Assembly (NCBI RefSeq): GCF_028622875.1
Contig: NZ_CP117709.1
Coordinates: 7,939,001 to 8,003,000, forward strand
Reading direction: 5' to 3'
Length of the DNA stretch: 64,000 nucleotides
DNA from: Streptomyces sp. MMBL 11-1
Lineage (GTDB): Bacteria > Actinomycetota > Actinomycetes > Streptomycetales > Streptomycetaceae
Shown here: positions 34,506-43,262 of the stretch, piece after piece
How the letters are laid out: each line of letters opens with the position of its first letter
Numbering within the stretch: position 1 is the first letter of the stretch
Notes under the pieces: model-generated
What the model was told of the DNA's origin: nothing
What the model saw: the letters and a program-made list of their open reading frames with translations, nothing else
Databases searched by the model: none
Made by a program: the position numbers and the translations under genes

Positions 34506-35674
34506 CCACGCAGGCCGCGCCCACCGTCCACGGCCCGTACCTCCCACGTACCCGGGAGGTGCGGGTCCCGGGCGTCCAGCCAGCGGTCCGGGGTGTGGGC
34601 ACGGGCCTCGGCCGCGCTGAGCAGGGGGCGGTTCGCGGGGACAATGACGCGGGCTCCCGGGCCGGTGTTGCGGTGCTCGGCGAAGCGCTGGTCCTGCCAC
34701 GGGAAGCCCGCGGACATGGTGGCGTACGGCTCCCTCGCGTCGATCCCCGGACCGAGCCGGCTGTCGCGGACGGTCAGCATGGGGTGCGCGGTGAGGTCCG
34801 AGGAGGGCACCCAGGGGCGGGCGAGCTTGTAGTACGCGTCGGGGGCGGTGCTCGTGACCCGGGAGCGCAGGACCAGGAAGCCGTACGGATTGGCTCCGAC
34901 GGTGCTCGGCGCGAAGACGTAGCCGTACGGGGCCGAGGACAGGTCGGTGCGGGTGAGCGCGCGGAAGTGGCAGCGGTCGAAGACCGCGGTGGCACGGCCG
35001 AAGACGAAGTCGACGTCCCCCTCCACATAGCAGTCACGGTAATACTGGCGGGCGAACGCGGTGACGGCGAGGGAGTCGGCGTACAGGGTGTCCTGGTGGC
35101 CGAGGAACCGGCAGCGGTAGAACGCCGACCGGTCCCCCTGGACCTTGATGGCGACGGCCTGCGTGCCGGTGTACTCGGGGTTGTCGGAGCGCAGCCAGTC
35201 GTTGGCGAAGGTCAGGTCACGGGCGGTGAACCCGGCCGCCCGGACGGTGACGGACGCCGATCCGCTGGTTCCCAGGGTTCCGGAGCCGTCGGGCCTGGGT
35301 GTGCCCGCCGCGTTGTCGTACACGAGCACGGTGTCCCGGGCGTCGCCGTTCGCACCGATCAAGGTGAGCCCTTCGTGGGCGGGGCCGATCAGCACCGTCG
35401 CGCGGTACACACCGGGGGCGATCACGAGCGTGCGTCCGGTGCCGGTCGCCGCGTCGACGGCGGACTGTACGTCGGTGTGGTCGCCGCGGCCGTGCGCGTC
35501 GACGTAGAGCGTGCGCGGGTCCAGGCGCCGGGCGGGTGAGCCGTAGCGCCCGAACGGGCGGGGGTCCGCGGCCCCGGCGTGGGCGGCGGTCGAGCCGAGG
35601 CAGAGGGCGGTACCGGCTCCGGCGAGCAGCGAGAGGGCGGTACGCCTGCTGGGCAGGGAAGGTCCACTGGGCAT
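34493..35674 (-). CDS. Secreted pectinesterase (CE8 pectin methylesterase)
   Basis: The 393-residue secreted enzyme has an N-terminal twin-arginine-like region (RRTALSLLAG) and signal peptide ending around AHAGA. The CE8 active site is complete: GHQDTLY (Asp), VDFVFGRAT (nucleophile Asp) and LARPW (Arg). It removes methyl esters from homogalacturonan, making it accessible to pectate lyases. GAGGAG precedes the ATG. It is downstream of the second PL1 gene on the minus strand and convergent with the first. Confidence 0.94.
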   Translation of the reverse strand: MPSGPSLPSRRTALSLLAGAGTALCLGSTAAHAGAADPRPFGRYGSPARRLDPRTLYVDAHGRGDHTDVQSAVDAATGTGRTLVIAPGVYRATVLIGPAHEGLTLIGANGDARDTVLVYDNAAGTPRPDGSGTLGTSGSASVTVRAAGFTARDLTFANDWLRSDNPEYTGTQAVAIKVQGDRSAFYRCRFLGHQDTLYADSLAVTAFARQYYRDCYVEGDVDFVFGRATAVFDRCHFRALTRTDLSSAPYGYVFAPSTVGANPYGFLVLRSRVTSTAPDAYYKLARPWVPSSDLTAHPMLTVRDSRLGPGIDAREPYATMSAGFPWQDQRFAEHRNTGPGARVIVPANRPLLSAAEARAHTPDRWLDARDPHLPGTWEVRAVDGGRGLRGQPA

Positions 35675-35837
35675 GACGGGGCTCCTCGGGGTGGGCGGCG
35701 AAAGGCCGGAGCGGCGCTCTCCGGGGTGGTGGAAAGCATGCGGTGCCGCTCCGGCCGGTTCAGGGAAGTCGGATTGAGGGGGAAGGGTGCCTGACGGCGG
35801 CGGTCGCCCGGGTGTGCGTACGGTCGGGGACGGGCTC

Positions 35838-37181
35838 TCAGCGGCCGGTCACGCTCGCCCTGCCCGCTCCCGCCTTGAGCGCCACGAGCAGCGGCACGGC
35901 GAGCGGGTGGTGGACCGCCGTCCGCAGGCGGGGCGTCCAGCCGGCGCCCTCGGTGAGGTGCTCGCCCGGCACCCCCGCGTTGTGCACGGCGACCAGGTCG
36001 GTCTTCCGCCCGTCCACGTAGTTGTTTTTCGCCGTGAGGGACGACTCCGACCACTTCTTCAGGATCGTCGCGGGGTCCACGCCCCGCGCCAGGGTGAACG
36101 CGTTGTGCTCGGTGACCAGTTGCGACTCCGCGCCGATGCCGTACGTGTATCCGTAGGCGCTTCCCCTCGTCGCCACGAAGTGGTTGTTGTACGAGTCGAC
36201 CTGGCCGAACCGCACGCGCGGGGCCCGCTCCTTGACGTCCTTGAAGAGGTTGTGATGGAGCGTGACGCGGAGCTTGCCCCGGTCGGTGGCGCCGGCACCG
36301 TCGCTGTTGCCGATGAGCATGGTCTTGTCGTGGTCCTTGAGGATGTTCCACGAGACGGTGACCAGGTCAGCGCCGCGCACGATGTCGAAAAGGCCGTCGT
36401 GCTGCTGGTAGACCTGGCCGAAGTAGTGGGGCTGGTCCGCGTCGGGGCGGTCGCCGTCGCTGAAGGTGTTGTGGTCGACCCAGACGTGGCGGGATCCGTA
36501 CACGACGAGGTTGTCGTACTCGGAGTTCCAGGCGCCTTCGGCCCCGTCCGTGGGGTCCCACTGGGGAAAGCAGTCGTAGGTGTCCTCGAAGCCGATGTTG
36601 CGGATGATGACGTTGGAGACGTCCCGCACCTGGAGCGAGGCCCCGATGACCTTCGGATTCTTCCCCACCCCGACCAGGGTGGTGTTGGAGGGGACCTTGA
36701 TCGTGACGGCGGCCGCCTGCAGCTTCGCGGAGGCGGCGCGGGCCTCCTCCAGCGGACCCGAGGGGACCGCGTCCCGGCCCCAGACCTCGGGATCGTAGGC
36801 GGCGAGGTACTTCTCCAGCGTGTATCCGCCGGTCTGGTACTGCTCGCAGCCGATCGGCGTGCCGTTGACGTCGGAGTTGCCGTGCACGGTCCCGGAAATC
36901 CTGACGATCTTCGGGGCGTCGCCCGCCGCCGCGAAGGCGGCGATCAGTTCGGCCCGGTTGGTCACCGTGTAGACATGGTCGGGCGTGGCGTTCGCGCCAC
37001 CCGTGGTGGAGCCCTCGGCGGCGGCCCAGCCGTCTCCGGCGGGCAGTACGGCGCGCTCGACGCCGTGGCCGGGGTGGCGCGGGTGCGCGGTGGCCTGAGC
37101 CGGGGCGCAGAGAGCGAGGGCCAGGGAGGTGCAGCCCAGGGTCACGGCGATGGCGCGGGTATGACGCTTGCGTGCGGGCAT
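35838..37181 (-). CDS. Secreted PL1 pectate lyase, second copy
   Basis: The 447-residue secreted PL1 protein has a signal peptide of about 30 residues ending AQA. Beta-helix marks are VIIRNIGFEDTYDCFP, HVWVDHNTFSDGD (calcium site) and KERAPRVRFGQVDSYNNHF with the catalytic Arg. No accessory domain is present, unlike the other lyase. The ATG at 37181 follows AAGGA; the frame is open further upstream through the purine-rich tract but is not coding-like. It forms a minus-strand series with the acetylesterase upstream and the pectinesterase downstream. Confidence 0.92.
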   Translation of the reverse strand: MPARKRHTRAIAVTLGCTSLALALCAPAQATAHPRHPGHGVERAVLPAGDGWAAAEGSTTGGANATPDHVYTVTNRAELIAAFAAAGDAPKIVRISGTVHGNSDVNGTPIGCEQYQTGGYTLEKYLAAYDPEVWGRDAVPSGPLEEARAASAKLQAAAVTIKVPSNTTLVGVGKNPKVIGASLQVRDVSNVIIRNIGFEDTYDCFPQWDPTDGAEGAWNSEYDNLVVYGSRHVWVDHNTFSDGDRPDADQPHYFGQVYQQHDGLFDIVRGADLVTVSWNILKDHDKTMLIGNSDGAGATDRGKLRVTLHHNLFKDVKERAPRVRFGQVDSYNNHFVATRGSAYGYTYGIGAESQLVTEHNAFTLARGVDPATILKKWSESSLTAKNNYVDGRKTDLVAVHNAGVPGEHLTEGAGWTPRLRTAVHHPLAVPLLVALKAGAGRASVTGR

Positions 37182-37202
37182 GGCGAATCCTTCGGTGTCG
37201 TC

Positions 37203-37287
37203 GGAAAGAGGAAGCAGAGGAAGCAGAGGAAGCAGAGGAAGAAGAGGAGGAGGGAGAGAGGAGAGGAGAAGAGAAGGGGGAGGGGGG
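37203..37287. repeat. Homopurine tract with GAAGCAGAG tandem repeats
   Basis: About 85 bases on the plus strand are purine except for three cytosines. Three perfect 9-base units GAAGCAGAG (37211-37237) and a variant GAAGAAGAG are followed by GA/G-rich sequence; 37234-37287 is 54 uninterrupted purines. It fills the gap between the acetylesterase gene and the pectate lyase gene. On their transcript it becomes a C/U tract just ahead of the lyase ribosome site. Confidence 0.9.
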
Positions 37288-37291
37288 TGCC

Positions 37292-38140
37292 TCAGACCTG
37301 CCCGGCCCAGGTGATCCACTCCTCCGGGACCCGGTCGTCCAGACGGCGGAGGTCCCGCGCGGCGAGCACGTCCTCGCCCAGCAGCGCCCGTGCGGTCAGC
37401 CGGGCCACCTCGATGGCGCCCACCGGCCTGAAGTGGGTGTTGTCCTGGGCGCCGTCGGGGTAGTTGGGTGAGTCGCCGGGATCCAGCCACAGGAAGCAGG
37501 TCTCGGTACCGTCCGGCCCCAGCTCCTGCCAGCGGGCGAGCGAGAGCGCCTGGACGTCGACCAGCGGAACGTTCTCCTCGGCGGCCAGGGCGCGCATCGC
37601 CGCCGGGTACGCGCCGAGCGTGGGCCGGGCGGTGCCGTCGGCGGCGAACCGGCGGCGCTCGACCGAGGTGACGAGCACCGGCCGCGCCCGTCGTGCGCGG
37701 ACGCCCTGCACGTACTGACGCAGGTACTCCTGATAGGTGGTGTACGGGTCCGTGCCGCGGGCCGGGTCCTCGGTCTTCTGGTCGTTGTGGCCGAACTGGA
37801 CGAGGACGAGATCGTCGGGCTGCACACCGGCCAGGAGCGCGGCGAGGCGGCCCTCGTCGATGAAGCTCTTCGAACTGCGGCCGTTCACCGCGTGGTTGGC
37901 GACCCGGAGCCGACCGGCGAGGAAGAAGGGAAGCGCCATGCCCCAGCCCGTCTCGGGCGCGGCTTCGGCGTGTTTCGGGGCGGCCGTGGAGTCACCGGCG
38001 ATGTGGAGCGTACGGGGCCGGGGTCTGCCGCCCCCGCCCCCGCCGCCGTGTGCGAGCGCGGGGGTGGCGGTGAGGGCGAGGGCCGGGCCGAGGGGCAGGG
38101 TGAGCAGTGCGGTCGCGGTCTGTCTGCGGGTGAGTGACAC
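37292..38140 (-). CDS. Secreted rhamnogalacturonan acetylesterase (CE12, SGNH hydrolase)
   Basis: The 282-residue secreted esterase has a signal peptide ending ALA near residue 30, a Gly-rich linker, and the CE12/SGNH blocks HIAGDST (nucleophile Ser), NHAVNGRSSKSF (Gly), VQFGHND (Asn) and DNTHFRPVGA (Asp, His). CE12 enzymes strip acetyl groups from rhamnogalacturonan I, a pectin backbone. It is followed by the pectate lyase and pectinesterase genes, so one transcript could deliver three pectin-active secreted enzymes. Confidence 0.92.
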   Translation of the reverse strand: MSLTRRQTATALLTLPLGPALALTATPALAHGGGGGGGRPRPRTLHIAGDSTAAPKHAEAAPETGWGMALPFFLAGRLRVANHAVNGRSSKSFIDEGRLAALLAGVQPDDLVLVQFGHNDQKTEDPARGTDPYTTYQEYLRQYVQGVRARRARPVLVTSVERRRFAADGTARPTLGAYPAAMRALAAEENVPLVDVQALSLARWQELGPDGTETCFLWLDPGDSPNYPDGAQDNTHFRPVGAIEVARLTARALLGEDVLAARDLRRLDDRVPEEWITWAGQV

Positions 38141-38180
38141 GGAGGGCTGCCTCTCTCGGGGTGCGTACGGGCGTGGGAGA

Positions 38181-38222
38181 GGGGCCGGCGGCGGAGCGTG
38201 ACCCGGACCGCCGCCGGTCCCC
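38181..38222. terminator. Hairpin terminator after the transporter operon
   Basis: A GC-rich stem of ten base pairs, extended by four more past a bulged base (arms 38181-38194 and 38208-38222), lies between the binding-protein gene and the acetylesterase gene, both on the minus strand. It separates the two transcription units. Confidence 0.7.
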
Positions 38223-38255
38223 CTGGTCGGAGCCGGAAGGGTGGGGGCGGCCGGA

Positions 38256-39590
38256 TCAGCCGTTGCCGATCTCCTTCCACTCCTTGTTGGCGGCGTTCAG
38301 CTCCTCGGCCATCTCATCCAGGAACGCCTTGGCCGTGATCTTGCCGAGCAGCAGCTTCTGGAACTCCGGCTCGTTGTCCGCCTTGCTGATGTTGTTCCAG
38401 TCCGGCAGGTAGTACGGCAGGTCGACGATCTTCGTGGAGCCGTCGGTGAGGGTTTTCGCGGCCAGCGCGGTCGACTCGGTCTCGTTGATCCACGGGTCCT
38501 TCGCCGCTTCGGTGTTGGCGGGGATGGCGCCCGCCGACTCGTTCCATTTGCTGTTGGACGCGTGGGAGGCCGCGAACTCGATGAACTTCCACGCCGCGGT
38601 CTTGTTCCGGCTCGACCGGAAGAGGCCGAGGCCGTCGACGGGGTTGGAGACCTGTACCCGGGTGCCGCCGTCCCCGATGGGCGCGGGTATGCCCGCGAAC
38701 TTGTCCTCGCCGAGGGCCTTGAGGTGGTCCTGGTAGGAGCCGAGGTTGTGGCTCAGCATGCCGATCGTGCCGGTGTCCCACTGGGCCACCATCTTGGTGA
38801 AGTCGTTGTTGACGTCGGCGGCGGGCGTGGTCTTCTTGAAGAGCCCGGCGTACTTCTCCAGGGCGGCGACGTTCTTCGGGTCGTTGAGCGTCGTTTTGTC
38901 GCCGTCCCAGAACTCGGTGATGCCGGACTGTCCGTAGATCGCGTCCAGGGCCTGCGCGATGGAGCCGGCGCCGCCGCGGATCGTGTAGCCGAACTTGTTG
39001 TTCTTCGCGTCGGTCAGCTTCTCGGCCGCCGTGTAGAAGTTCGCCCAGGTGTCGGGGGCCTTCAGACCGGCCTGCTCGAACAGGTCGGTGCGGTACCAGA
39101 GCACACCGTTGTTCGCGGAGGTCGGTACGGAGTAGATGTCGTCGCCCCGGCCGGCCGCCGCGCGGACGCTCTGGACCATGGACTCGACCAGCTTGCCTTT
39201 CAGTGCGGACTTCTCCAGCCGGTCGTTGACCGGCTCCAGGGCTTCCTGGGAGACCATGTTGGCCAGATACGCCGTACCGACACCGCCGACGTCGGGCAGC
39301 CCGCCGCCCGCGATCGCGGTGTCGTACTTGGACTGGACGTCGGCGATCGGGATCGGGACGTACTTGACCTTGATGTCCGGGTGCTGCTTCTCGAAGTCCT
39401 TGATGATCTCGGTCCAGACAGCGGTGCGCGGACCGCCGTTGTTGTCCCAGAAGGTGATCTCGCCCTTTCCGCTGCCCTCCGTGCCGGAGCCGCTGCCGTC
39501 GTCGCCGCACGCGGTGGCCGTCAGCGCGAGCACCGCCGCGATGGAGACCGTGGCCGCGGTACGTCCCCGCTGTGTCTTCGAAATGGTCAT
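38256..39590 (-). CDS. Oligosaccharide-binding lipoprotein (extracellular solute-binding family 1)
   Basis: The 444-residue binding lipoprotein of the carbohydrate ABC importer has signal peptide and lipobox TATAC (Cys about 28), then the family-1 marks EITFWDNNGG, HPDIKVKYVPI and YSVPTSANNGVLWYRTDLF. It captures the oligosaccharide and delivers it to the MalF/MalG permeases encoded six genes upstream. Unusually it is the last gene of the operon and starts within the GH43 stop (ATGA overlap). No ATPase gene accompanies it; in Streptomyces the shared MsiK ATPase commonly serves such importers. Confidence 0.93.
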   Translation of the reverse strand: MTISKTQRGRTAATVSIAAVLALTATACGDDGSGSGTEGSGKGEITFWDNNGGPRTAVWTEIIKDFEKQHPDIKVKYVPIPIADVQSKYDTAIAGGGLPDVGGVGTAYLANMVSQEALEPVNDRLEKSALKGKLVESMVQSVRAAAGRGDDIYSVPTSANNGVLWYRTDLFEQAGLKAPDTWANFYTAAEKLTDAKNNKFGYTIRGGAGSIAQALDAIYGQSGITEFWDGDKTTLNDPKNVAALEKYAGLFKKTTPAADVNNDFTKMVAQWDTGTIGMLSHNLGSYQDHLKALGEDKFAGIPAPIGDGGTRVQVSNPVDGLGLFRSSRNKTAAWKFIEFAASHASNSKWNESAGAIPANTEAAKDPWINETESTALAAKTLTDGSTKIVDLPYYLPDWNNISKADNEPEFQKLLLGKITAKAFLDEMAEELNAANKEWKEIGNG

Positions 39591-41188
39591 CGTCGGCTCT
39601 CTTCCGTCTGGTGATGGGGGTGTGATGGGTCCGTACACGCGTACTTCTGCGGGGGGTTGGGACCGGTGGCGCGAAAAGCTGTGAAGCGGGCCGTTCCGGC
39701 GGGGCCCGTCCCGTCCGGCGCGGTGGCGAAGAGCCCGAGGAGCGCCCCGACCCAGCGCCAGGGGGTGGCGGCGAAGACCTGGCCCGAGGGCCGGAACCCG
39801 TCGCCGGTGTCGGCGGAGAAGCGACAGCGGGCCCCCGCCGTCACCTCGACGCGCAGCCTGGCCCGCCCGCCGGGGGACGCACGGGGCTCGGCCGCGTCCC
39901 GTTCGTGTGCGGCGACGCCCTCGGCGAAGCGGTGGACGAGCCGAGGCGTGCCGTCCGCCGCGACCGCGAGGCCGATCCAGCTGAAGGCGTCGCCCACCAC
40001 GGCGAGTCCGGCCTTGGAGCCCGGTTCGCCACTGTCCAGCGCGAGGTCCACCTCGACGGTGAACGTTTCGGCCGGCAGCCGCTGGACCAGGATGCTGGGC
40101 AGCAGCCGCAGGTCGTGCTCGTACGCGGTCCGCACGCAGGTGAGCCGCAGCCCTTCCCCGCTGTGCCGGGTGGTCCAGTCGGGGCGCGGGTTGGCCGTCC
40201 ACTGCCACTGGGCGCCGGGACGGCCGCCGGGGAAGTCGTCGTCGACGGCGGGCGCCGCCACCGGCTGGGCGGGGGCGACGGGTCTGGTGTGCCGGAGCAC
40301 GGGCTCGCCCCCGTCGCCGATGACGGGCCAGCCCTCGGCGTCCCAGCGCATCGGCTGGAGGTGGACGACCCGCCCGTACGCCCCCCGGGCCTGGAAGTGG
40401 AGGAACCAGTCCTCGCCCGCGGAGGTGTGCACCCAGCCGCCCTGGTGGGGGCCGTTGACGTCGGTGCGGCCCTGGGAGAGGACGACGCGTTCCTCGTACG
40501 GGCCGAAGAAGTCCCGGGAACGGAACGCGCCCTGCCAGCCGGTCTCGACACCACCGGCCGGCGCGAGGATCCAGAAGTAGCCGTCGCGCCGGTAGAGCTT
40601 GGGGCCTTCGAGGGTGAACCAGCCCGGTATCCGGTCGGCGTCCACCAACGTCGAGCCCTCGTCGAGGAGTTCACGGCCGTCGGGGCTCATCCGGTGGCCG
40701 GTGAGCCGGTTCTTGACGCCGGAGCGGGACTTGGCCCACGCGTGGACGAGATAGGCCTCGCCGGTCTCCTCGTCCCACAGCGGGCAGGCGTCGATGAAAC
40801 CCTTGCCCGCCTTGAGCAGATGCGGGGCGCTCCAAGGGCCCTCGACACGGGGAGCGTTGATCTGCTGGATACCGTGGTCGGGGTCGCCCCAGAAGATCCA
40901 GAAGCGTCCGCCGTGGTGGCGCAGCGAGGGGGCCCAGACCCCGCGGTCATGGCGTGGGGCGGCGAACTCCGCGGCGGGTTCGAGGCGGCCCAGCGCGTGC
41001 CCGACGGCGGTCCAGTTGACCAGGTCGCGGGAGTGCAGGAGCGGCAGCCCGGGGGACCGGCCGAAGCTGGACGCGGTGAGGTAGTAGTCGTCGCCCACAC
41101 GGACGACGTCGGGGTCGGACCAGTCGGCGTTCAGGACCGGGTTGCGGTACGTCCCGTCACCGAGGTCGGAGGTCCAGGGCCGGCTCAC
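39587..41188 (-). CDS. GH43-family glycoside hydrolase, cytoplasmic
   Basis: The 533-residue enzyme has a five-bladed propeller: catalytic Asp in NADWSDPDVVRVGDDYY, second Asp in GFIDACPLWDEETGEAYLVH and acid Glu in WFTLEGPKLYRRDGYFW. A C-terminal beta-sandwich (about residues 330-520) follows, as in beta-xylosidase-type GH43 members. No signal peptide is present, so it should cut imported oligosaccharides inside the cell, releasing xylose, arabinose or a galactose-type sugar from pectin side chains. GTG start and stop each overlap a neighbour by four bases. Confidence 0.92.
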   Translation of the reverse strand: MSRPWTSDLGDGTYRNPVLNADWSDPDVVRVGDDYYLTASSFGRSPGLPLLHSRDLVNWTAVGHALGRLEPAAEFAAPRHDRGVWAPSLRHHGGRFWIFWGDPDHGIQQINAPRVEGPWSAPHLLKAGKGFIDACPLWDEETGEAYLVHAWAKSRSGVKNRLTGHRMSPDGRELLDEGSTLVDADRIPGWFTLEGPKLYRRDGYFWILAPAGGVETGWQGAFRSRDFFGPYEERVVLSQGRTDVNGPHQGGWVHTSAGEDWFLHFQARGAYGRVVHLQPMRWDAEGWPVIGDGGEPVLRHTRPVAPAQPVAAPAVDDDFPGGRPGAQWQWTANPRPDWTTRHSGEGLRLTCVRTAYEHDLRLLPSILVQRLPAETFTVEVDLALDSGEPGSKAGLAVVGDAFSWIGLAVAADGTPRLVHRFAEGVAAHERDAAEPRASPGGRARLRVEVTAGARCRFSADTGDGFRPSGQVFAATPWRWVGALLGLFATAPDGTGPAGTARFTAFRATGPNPPQKYACTDPSHPHHQTEESRR

Positions 41189-42039
41189 CGGGCCACCGCC
41201 TCGCGCGCGTACCGGGCGGCGGTCTCCCGGTCCGGGCTGCCGTCCACGACGACGGTGATGATCCGGCGCACGACCGAGGCCCCGGCGGGGACGGGCAGCC
41301 GCTCGTGCGCCGCCAGGCTGGAGCCGACCCCCGGATACTCGGAGGTTCGCACGAACCACGGGTCGCGCCGGGTCTCCTCGGTAGCCCCCACGAACACGAG
41401 CGTCCAGCCGTCCCCGGCCAGGGCCAGCCAGTCGGCGGTGCGGCCGTGGACCTCGCTCTCGCCCTCGTGCGTGGCGCTGAACACGGTGGGCGGTTCGGCC
41501 TCCTTGGGGGCCCGCCAGAAGAAGCCGCCGTACCCCGCGCCCGGGCGGCCGTTGGTCGCGGGGCTCCCGATGGAGAGGTCCCTGTCCCCGGGGTTGGTGA
41601 GCACGAAGGCGAGGTCCAGCTCCCAGGCGGTGCCGGAGGTCCGGGTGGCCGACAGGGTGCGGTGCTCGCGCAGGAGCTCGACGCCGGCGGCTTCCCAGCC
41701 GAGCTCCTGGGTGAAGCCGTTCGGGCTGCGCTGCGGCCGGGCCAGGTGGCGCTGGACGCCGTGGTTGTCGAGCGCGGTGGGCCCTTGGCCCCGTACGAAG
41801 GTGCGCCCTCCCCAGAAGTTGTACCCGGCGACGTCGGGGACCGCGACGGAGACACCGAGGTGGTGGAGGTGGTCGGCGGGGCGCTCCTCGGTGACGGTGA
41901 TCCCGCCGAGGGTGGTGACGGGGTGGAGGCGGGGACGGCCTTCCGCCCCCGGCGCGTAACCGTAGTGGGCGACGGTGTCGTCGCCGCAGGCGAGGGTGGC
42001 CGGAAGGTCGGGGAACGGGTCCGTGGCGTGCTGGGTCAC
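41185..42039 (-). CDS. DUF6807 (PmoA-like) family protein
   Basis: The 284-residue protein belongs to the DUF6807 family, often labelled methane oxygenase PmoA from a chance similarity. Visible blocks are HLHHLGVSVAVPDVAGYNFWGGRTF, GYGGFFWRAPK and DWLALAGDGWTLVF. The function is unknown. In many genomes these genes sit beside Gfo/Idh/MocA oxidoreductases in carbohydrate loci, as here, which points to processing of an oxidised or modified sugar. The GTG overlaps the oxidoreductase stop, and its own stop overlaps the GH43 start. It is not related to real methane monooxygenase function. Confidence 0.85.
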   Translation of the reverse strand: MTQHATDPFPDLPATLACGDDTVAHYGYAPGAEGRPRLHPVTTLGGITVTEERPADHLHHLGVSVAVPDVAGYNFWGGRTFVRGQGPTALDNHGVQRHLARPQRSPNGFTQELGWEAAGVELLREHRTLSATRTSGTAWELDLAFVLTNPGDRDLSIGSPATNGRPGAGYGGFFWRAPKEAEPPTVFSATHEGESEVHGRTADWLALAGDGWTLVFVGATEETRRDPWFVRTSEYPGVGSSLAAHERLPVPAGASVVRRIITVVVDGSPDRETAARYAREAVAR

Positions 42040-43262
42040 GAGGCGGCCGCCTCGCCCACCCGGGCCCAGGGGGCGCCGAGTTCGGAGAAGAGGCTGAGGG
42101 ACTCGGCCCCGGCGGCGACCAGGGAGTCGATGCCGGGCACGACCCGCCGCGCCCCGCCGTCCGGCCCGTCGTGCCGGGTCTCCCAGGCGCGGTCGGGCAG
42201 CGGGGCGGGCTCGGGGGCGGTGCGTACGGCCTCGACGACGCGCATGAACGCCCCCGTGGACGCGGGCGGCACCAGCAGCGGTGTGCCGTGCTCCAGGTGG
42301 TCGAGAAGGTTCTCCAGGAGATCGGTCCGCCCGTGGACGGTCTCCTCGGGACCCCGTCCGGCGCGCTGCACCAGGACGCGGTCCTGCTTGTACCAGAAGG
42401 TGATCCGGCCCTTCTCGCCGTGCACGATGACGTACGGCTCCCCGGCGCGCTCGGCGCACAGGGTGACGGCGACGGTGACGCGCGGCCCCCCGGCGGTGGT
42501 GACGCGGACGCTGCTGGTGTCGTCCGCCTCGATGGCGTTCGCCCGGAACAGTTCCGTCTCGATGGAGACGACCTCCTCGGACCGGCCCCGGCAGGCCAGT
42601 TCGAGGGCGGTGGCCACGGCGTGCGCCAGCGGATTGGTGAGGACGCCGTCGATCACGTCGGTGGTGCCGATCCTGCGCCGCCCGGCCCAGGGCGCCCGCC
42701 GGAAATAGGCGTCGTCGCGGACCCACGCCCCGGCGGCCCCGAACCCGGTGACGTTCCCGATGGCTCCGGAGGTCACCAGCTCGCGGATGGCGGGCAGGGC
42801 GTGGGACCCGAAGGACTGGAACCCCACCTGGCAGGCGATGCCCGCTCGCTCGACGCCTTCGGCCATCCGCGCGTAGTCGGCCCAGCCGGCCGCGGGCGGC
42901 TTCTCCAGCAGCAGGTGGACGCCCCGGGCGGCGGCGGCGAGGGCCAGCTCGGTATGGGTCTGGATCGGGGTGCAGATGATGGCCGCCCGTGCTCCGGTGA
43001 CGTCCAGGAGCGCCCCGAAGTCGTCGGACTGCTCGGGCGACTCGTCGGCGCCGAAGCCGGAGGCGGCGAGTTCACCAGCGGACAGCGGCTCCAGCTCGCA
43101 GATGCCGGCCAGCCTCACCCGGCCCTGGTGCTGGAGGCGGCGCACATTGGCGAGATGCCACCGGCCGTGGCCCCGGGCGCCGGCGAGGACGACGGGCACG
43201 GGGGCGGTCGGGACGAGGGGCACGCAGGGGGCCGGGTTCGCGGAGGCGGTCACTTTCCTCAT
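42036..43262 (-). CDS. Gfo/Idh/MocA-family oxidoreductase
   Basis: The 408-residue NAD(P)-dependent sugar oxidoreductase has the N-terminal Rossmann motif in a variant form (VVLAGARGHGRWH), the catalytic EKPPA (Lys) and the substrate-side helices ending in GTTDVIDGVLTNPLAHAVATAL with a His in the usual position. It should oxidise a sugar hydroxyl, perhaps at C3, working with the DUF6807 and GH43 proteins. ATG overlaps the MalG stop and its stop overlaps the DUF6807 GTG. Confidence 0.9.
   Translation of the reverse strand: MRKVTASANPAPCVPLVPTAPVPVVLAGARGHGRWHLANVRRLQHQGRVRLAGICELEPLSAGELAASGFGADESPEQSDDFGALLDVTGARAAIICTPIQTHTELALAAAARGVHLLLEKPPAAGWADYARMAEGVERAGIACQVGFQSFGSHALPAIRELVTSGAIGNVTGFGAAGAWVRDDAYFRRAPWAGRRRIGTTDVIDGVLTNPLAHAVATALELACRGRSEEVVSIETELFRANAIEADDTSSVRVTTAGGPRVTVAVTLCAERAGEPYVIVHGEKGRITFWYKQDRVLVQRAGRGPEETVHGRTDLLENLLDHLEHGTPLLVPPASTGAFMRVVEAVRTAPEPAPLPDRAWETRHDGPDGGARRVVPGIDSLVAAGAESLSLFSELGAPWARVGEAAAS

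Noticed and set aside
41185..42039. Methane monooxygenase (PmoA) annotation
   Set aside because: The protein is soluble with no membrane helices or copper-site residues; it belongs to DUF6807 and lies in a sugar operon.
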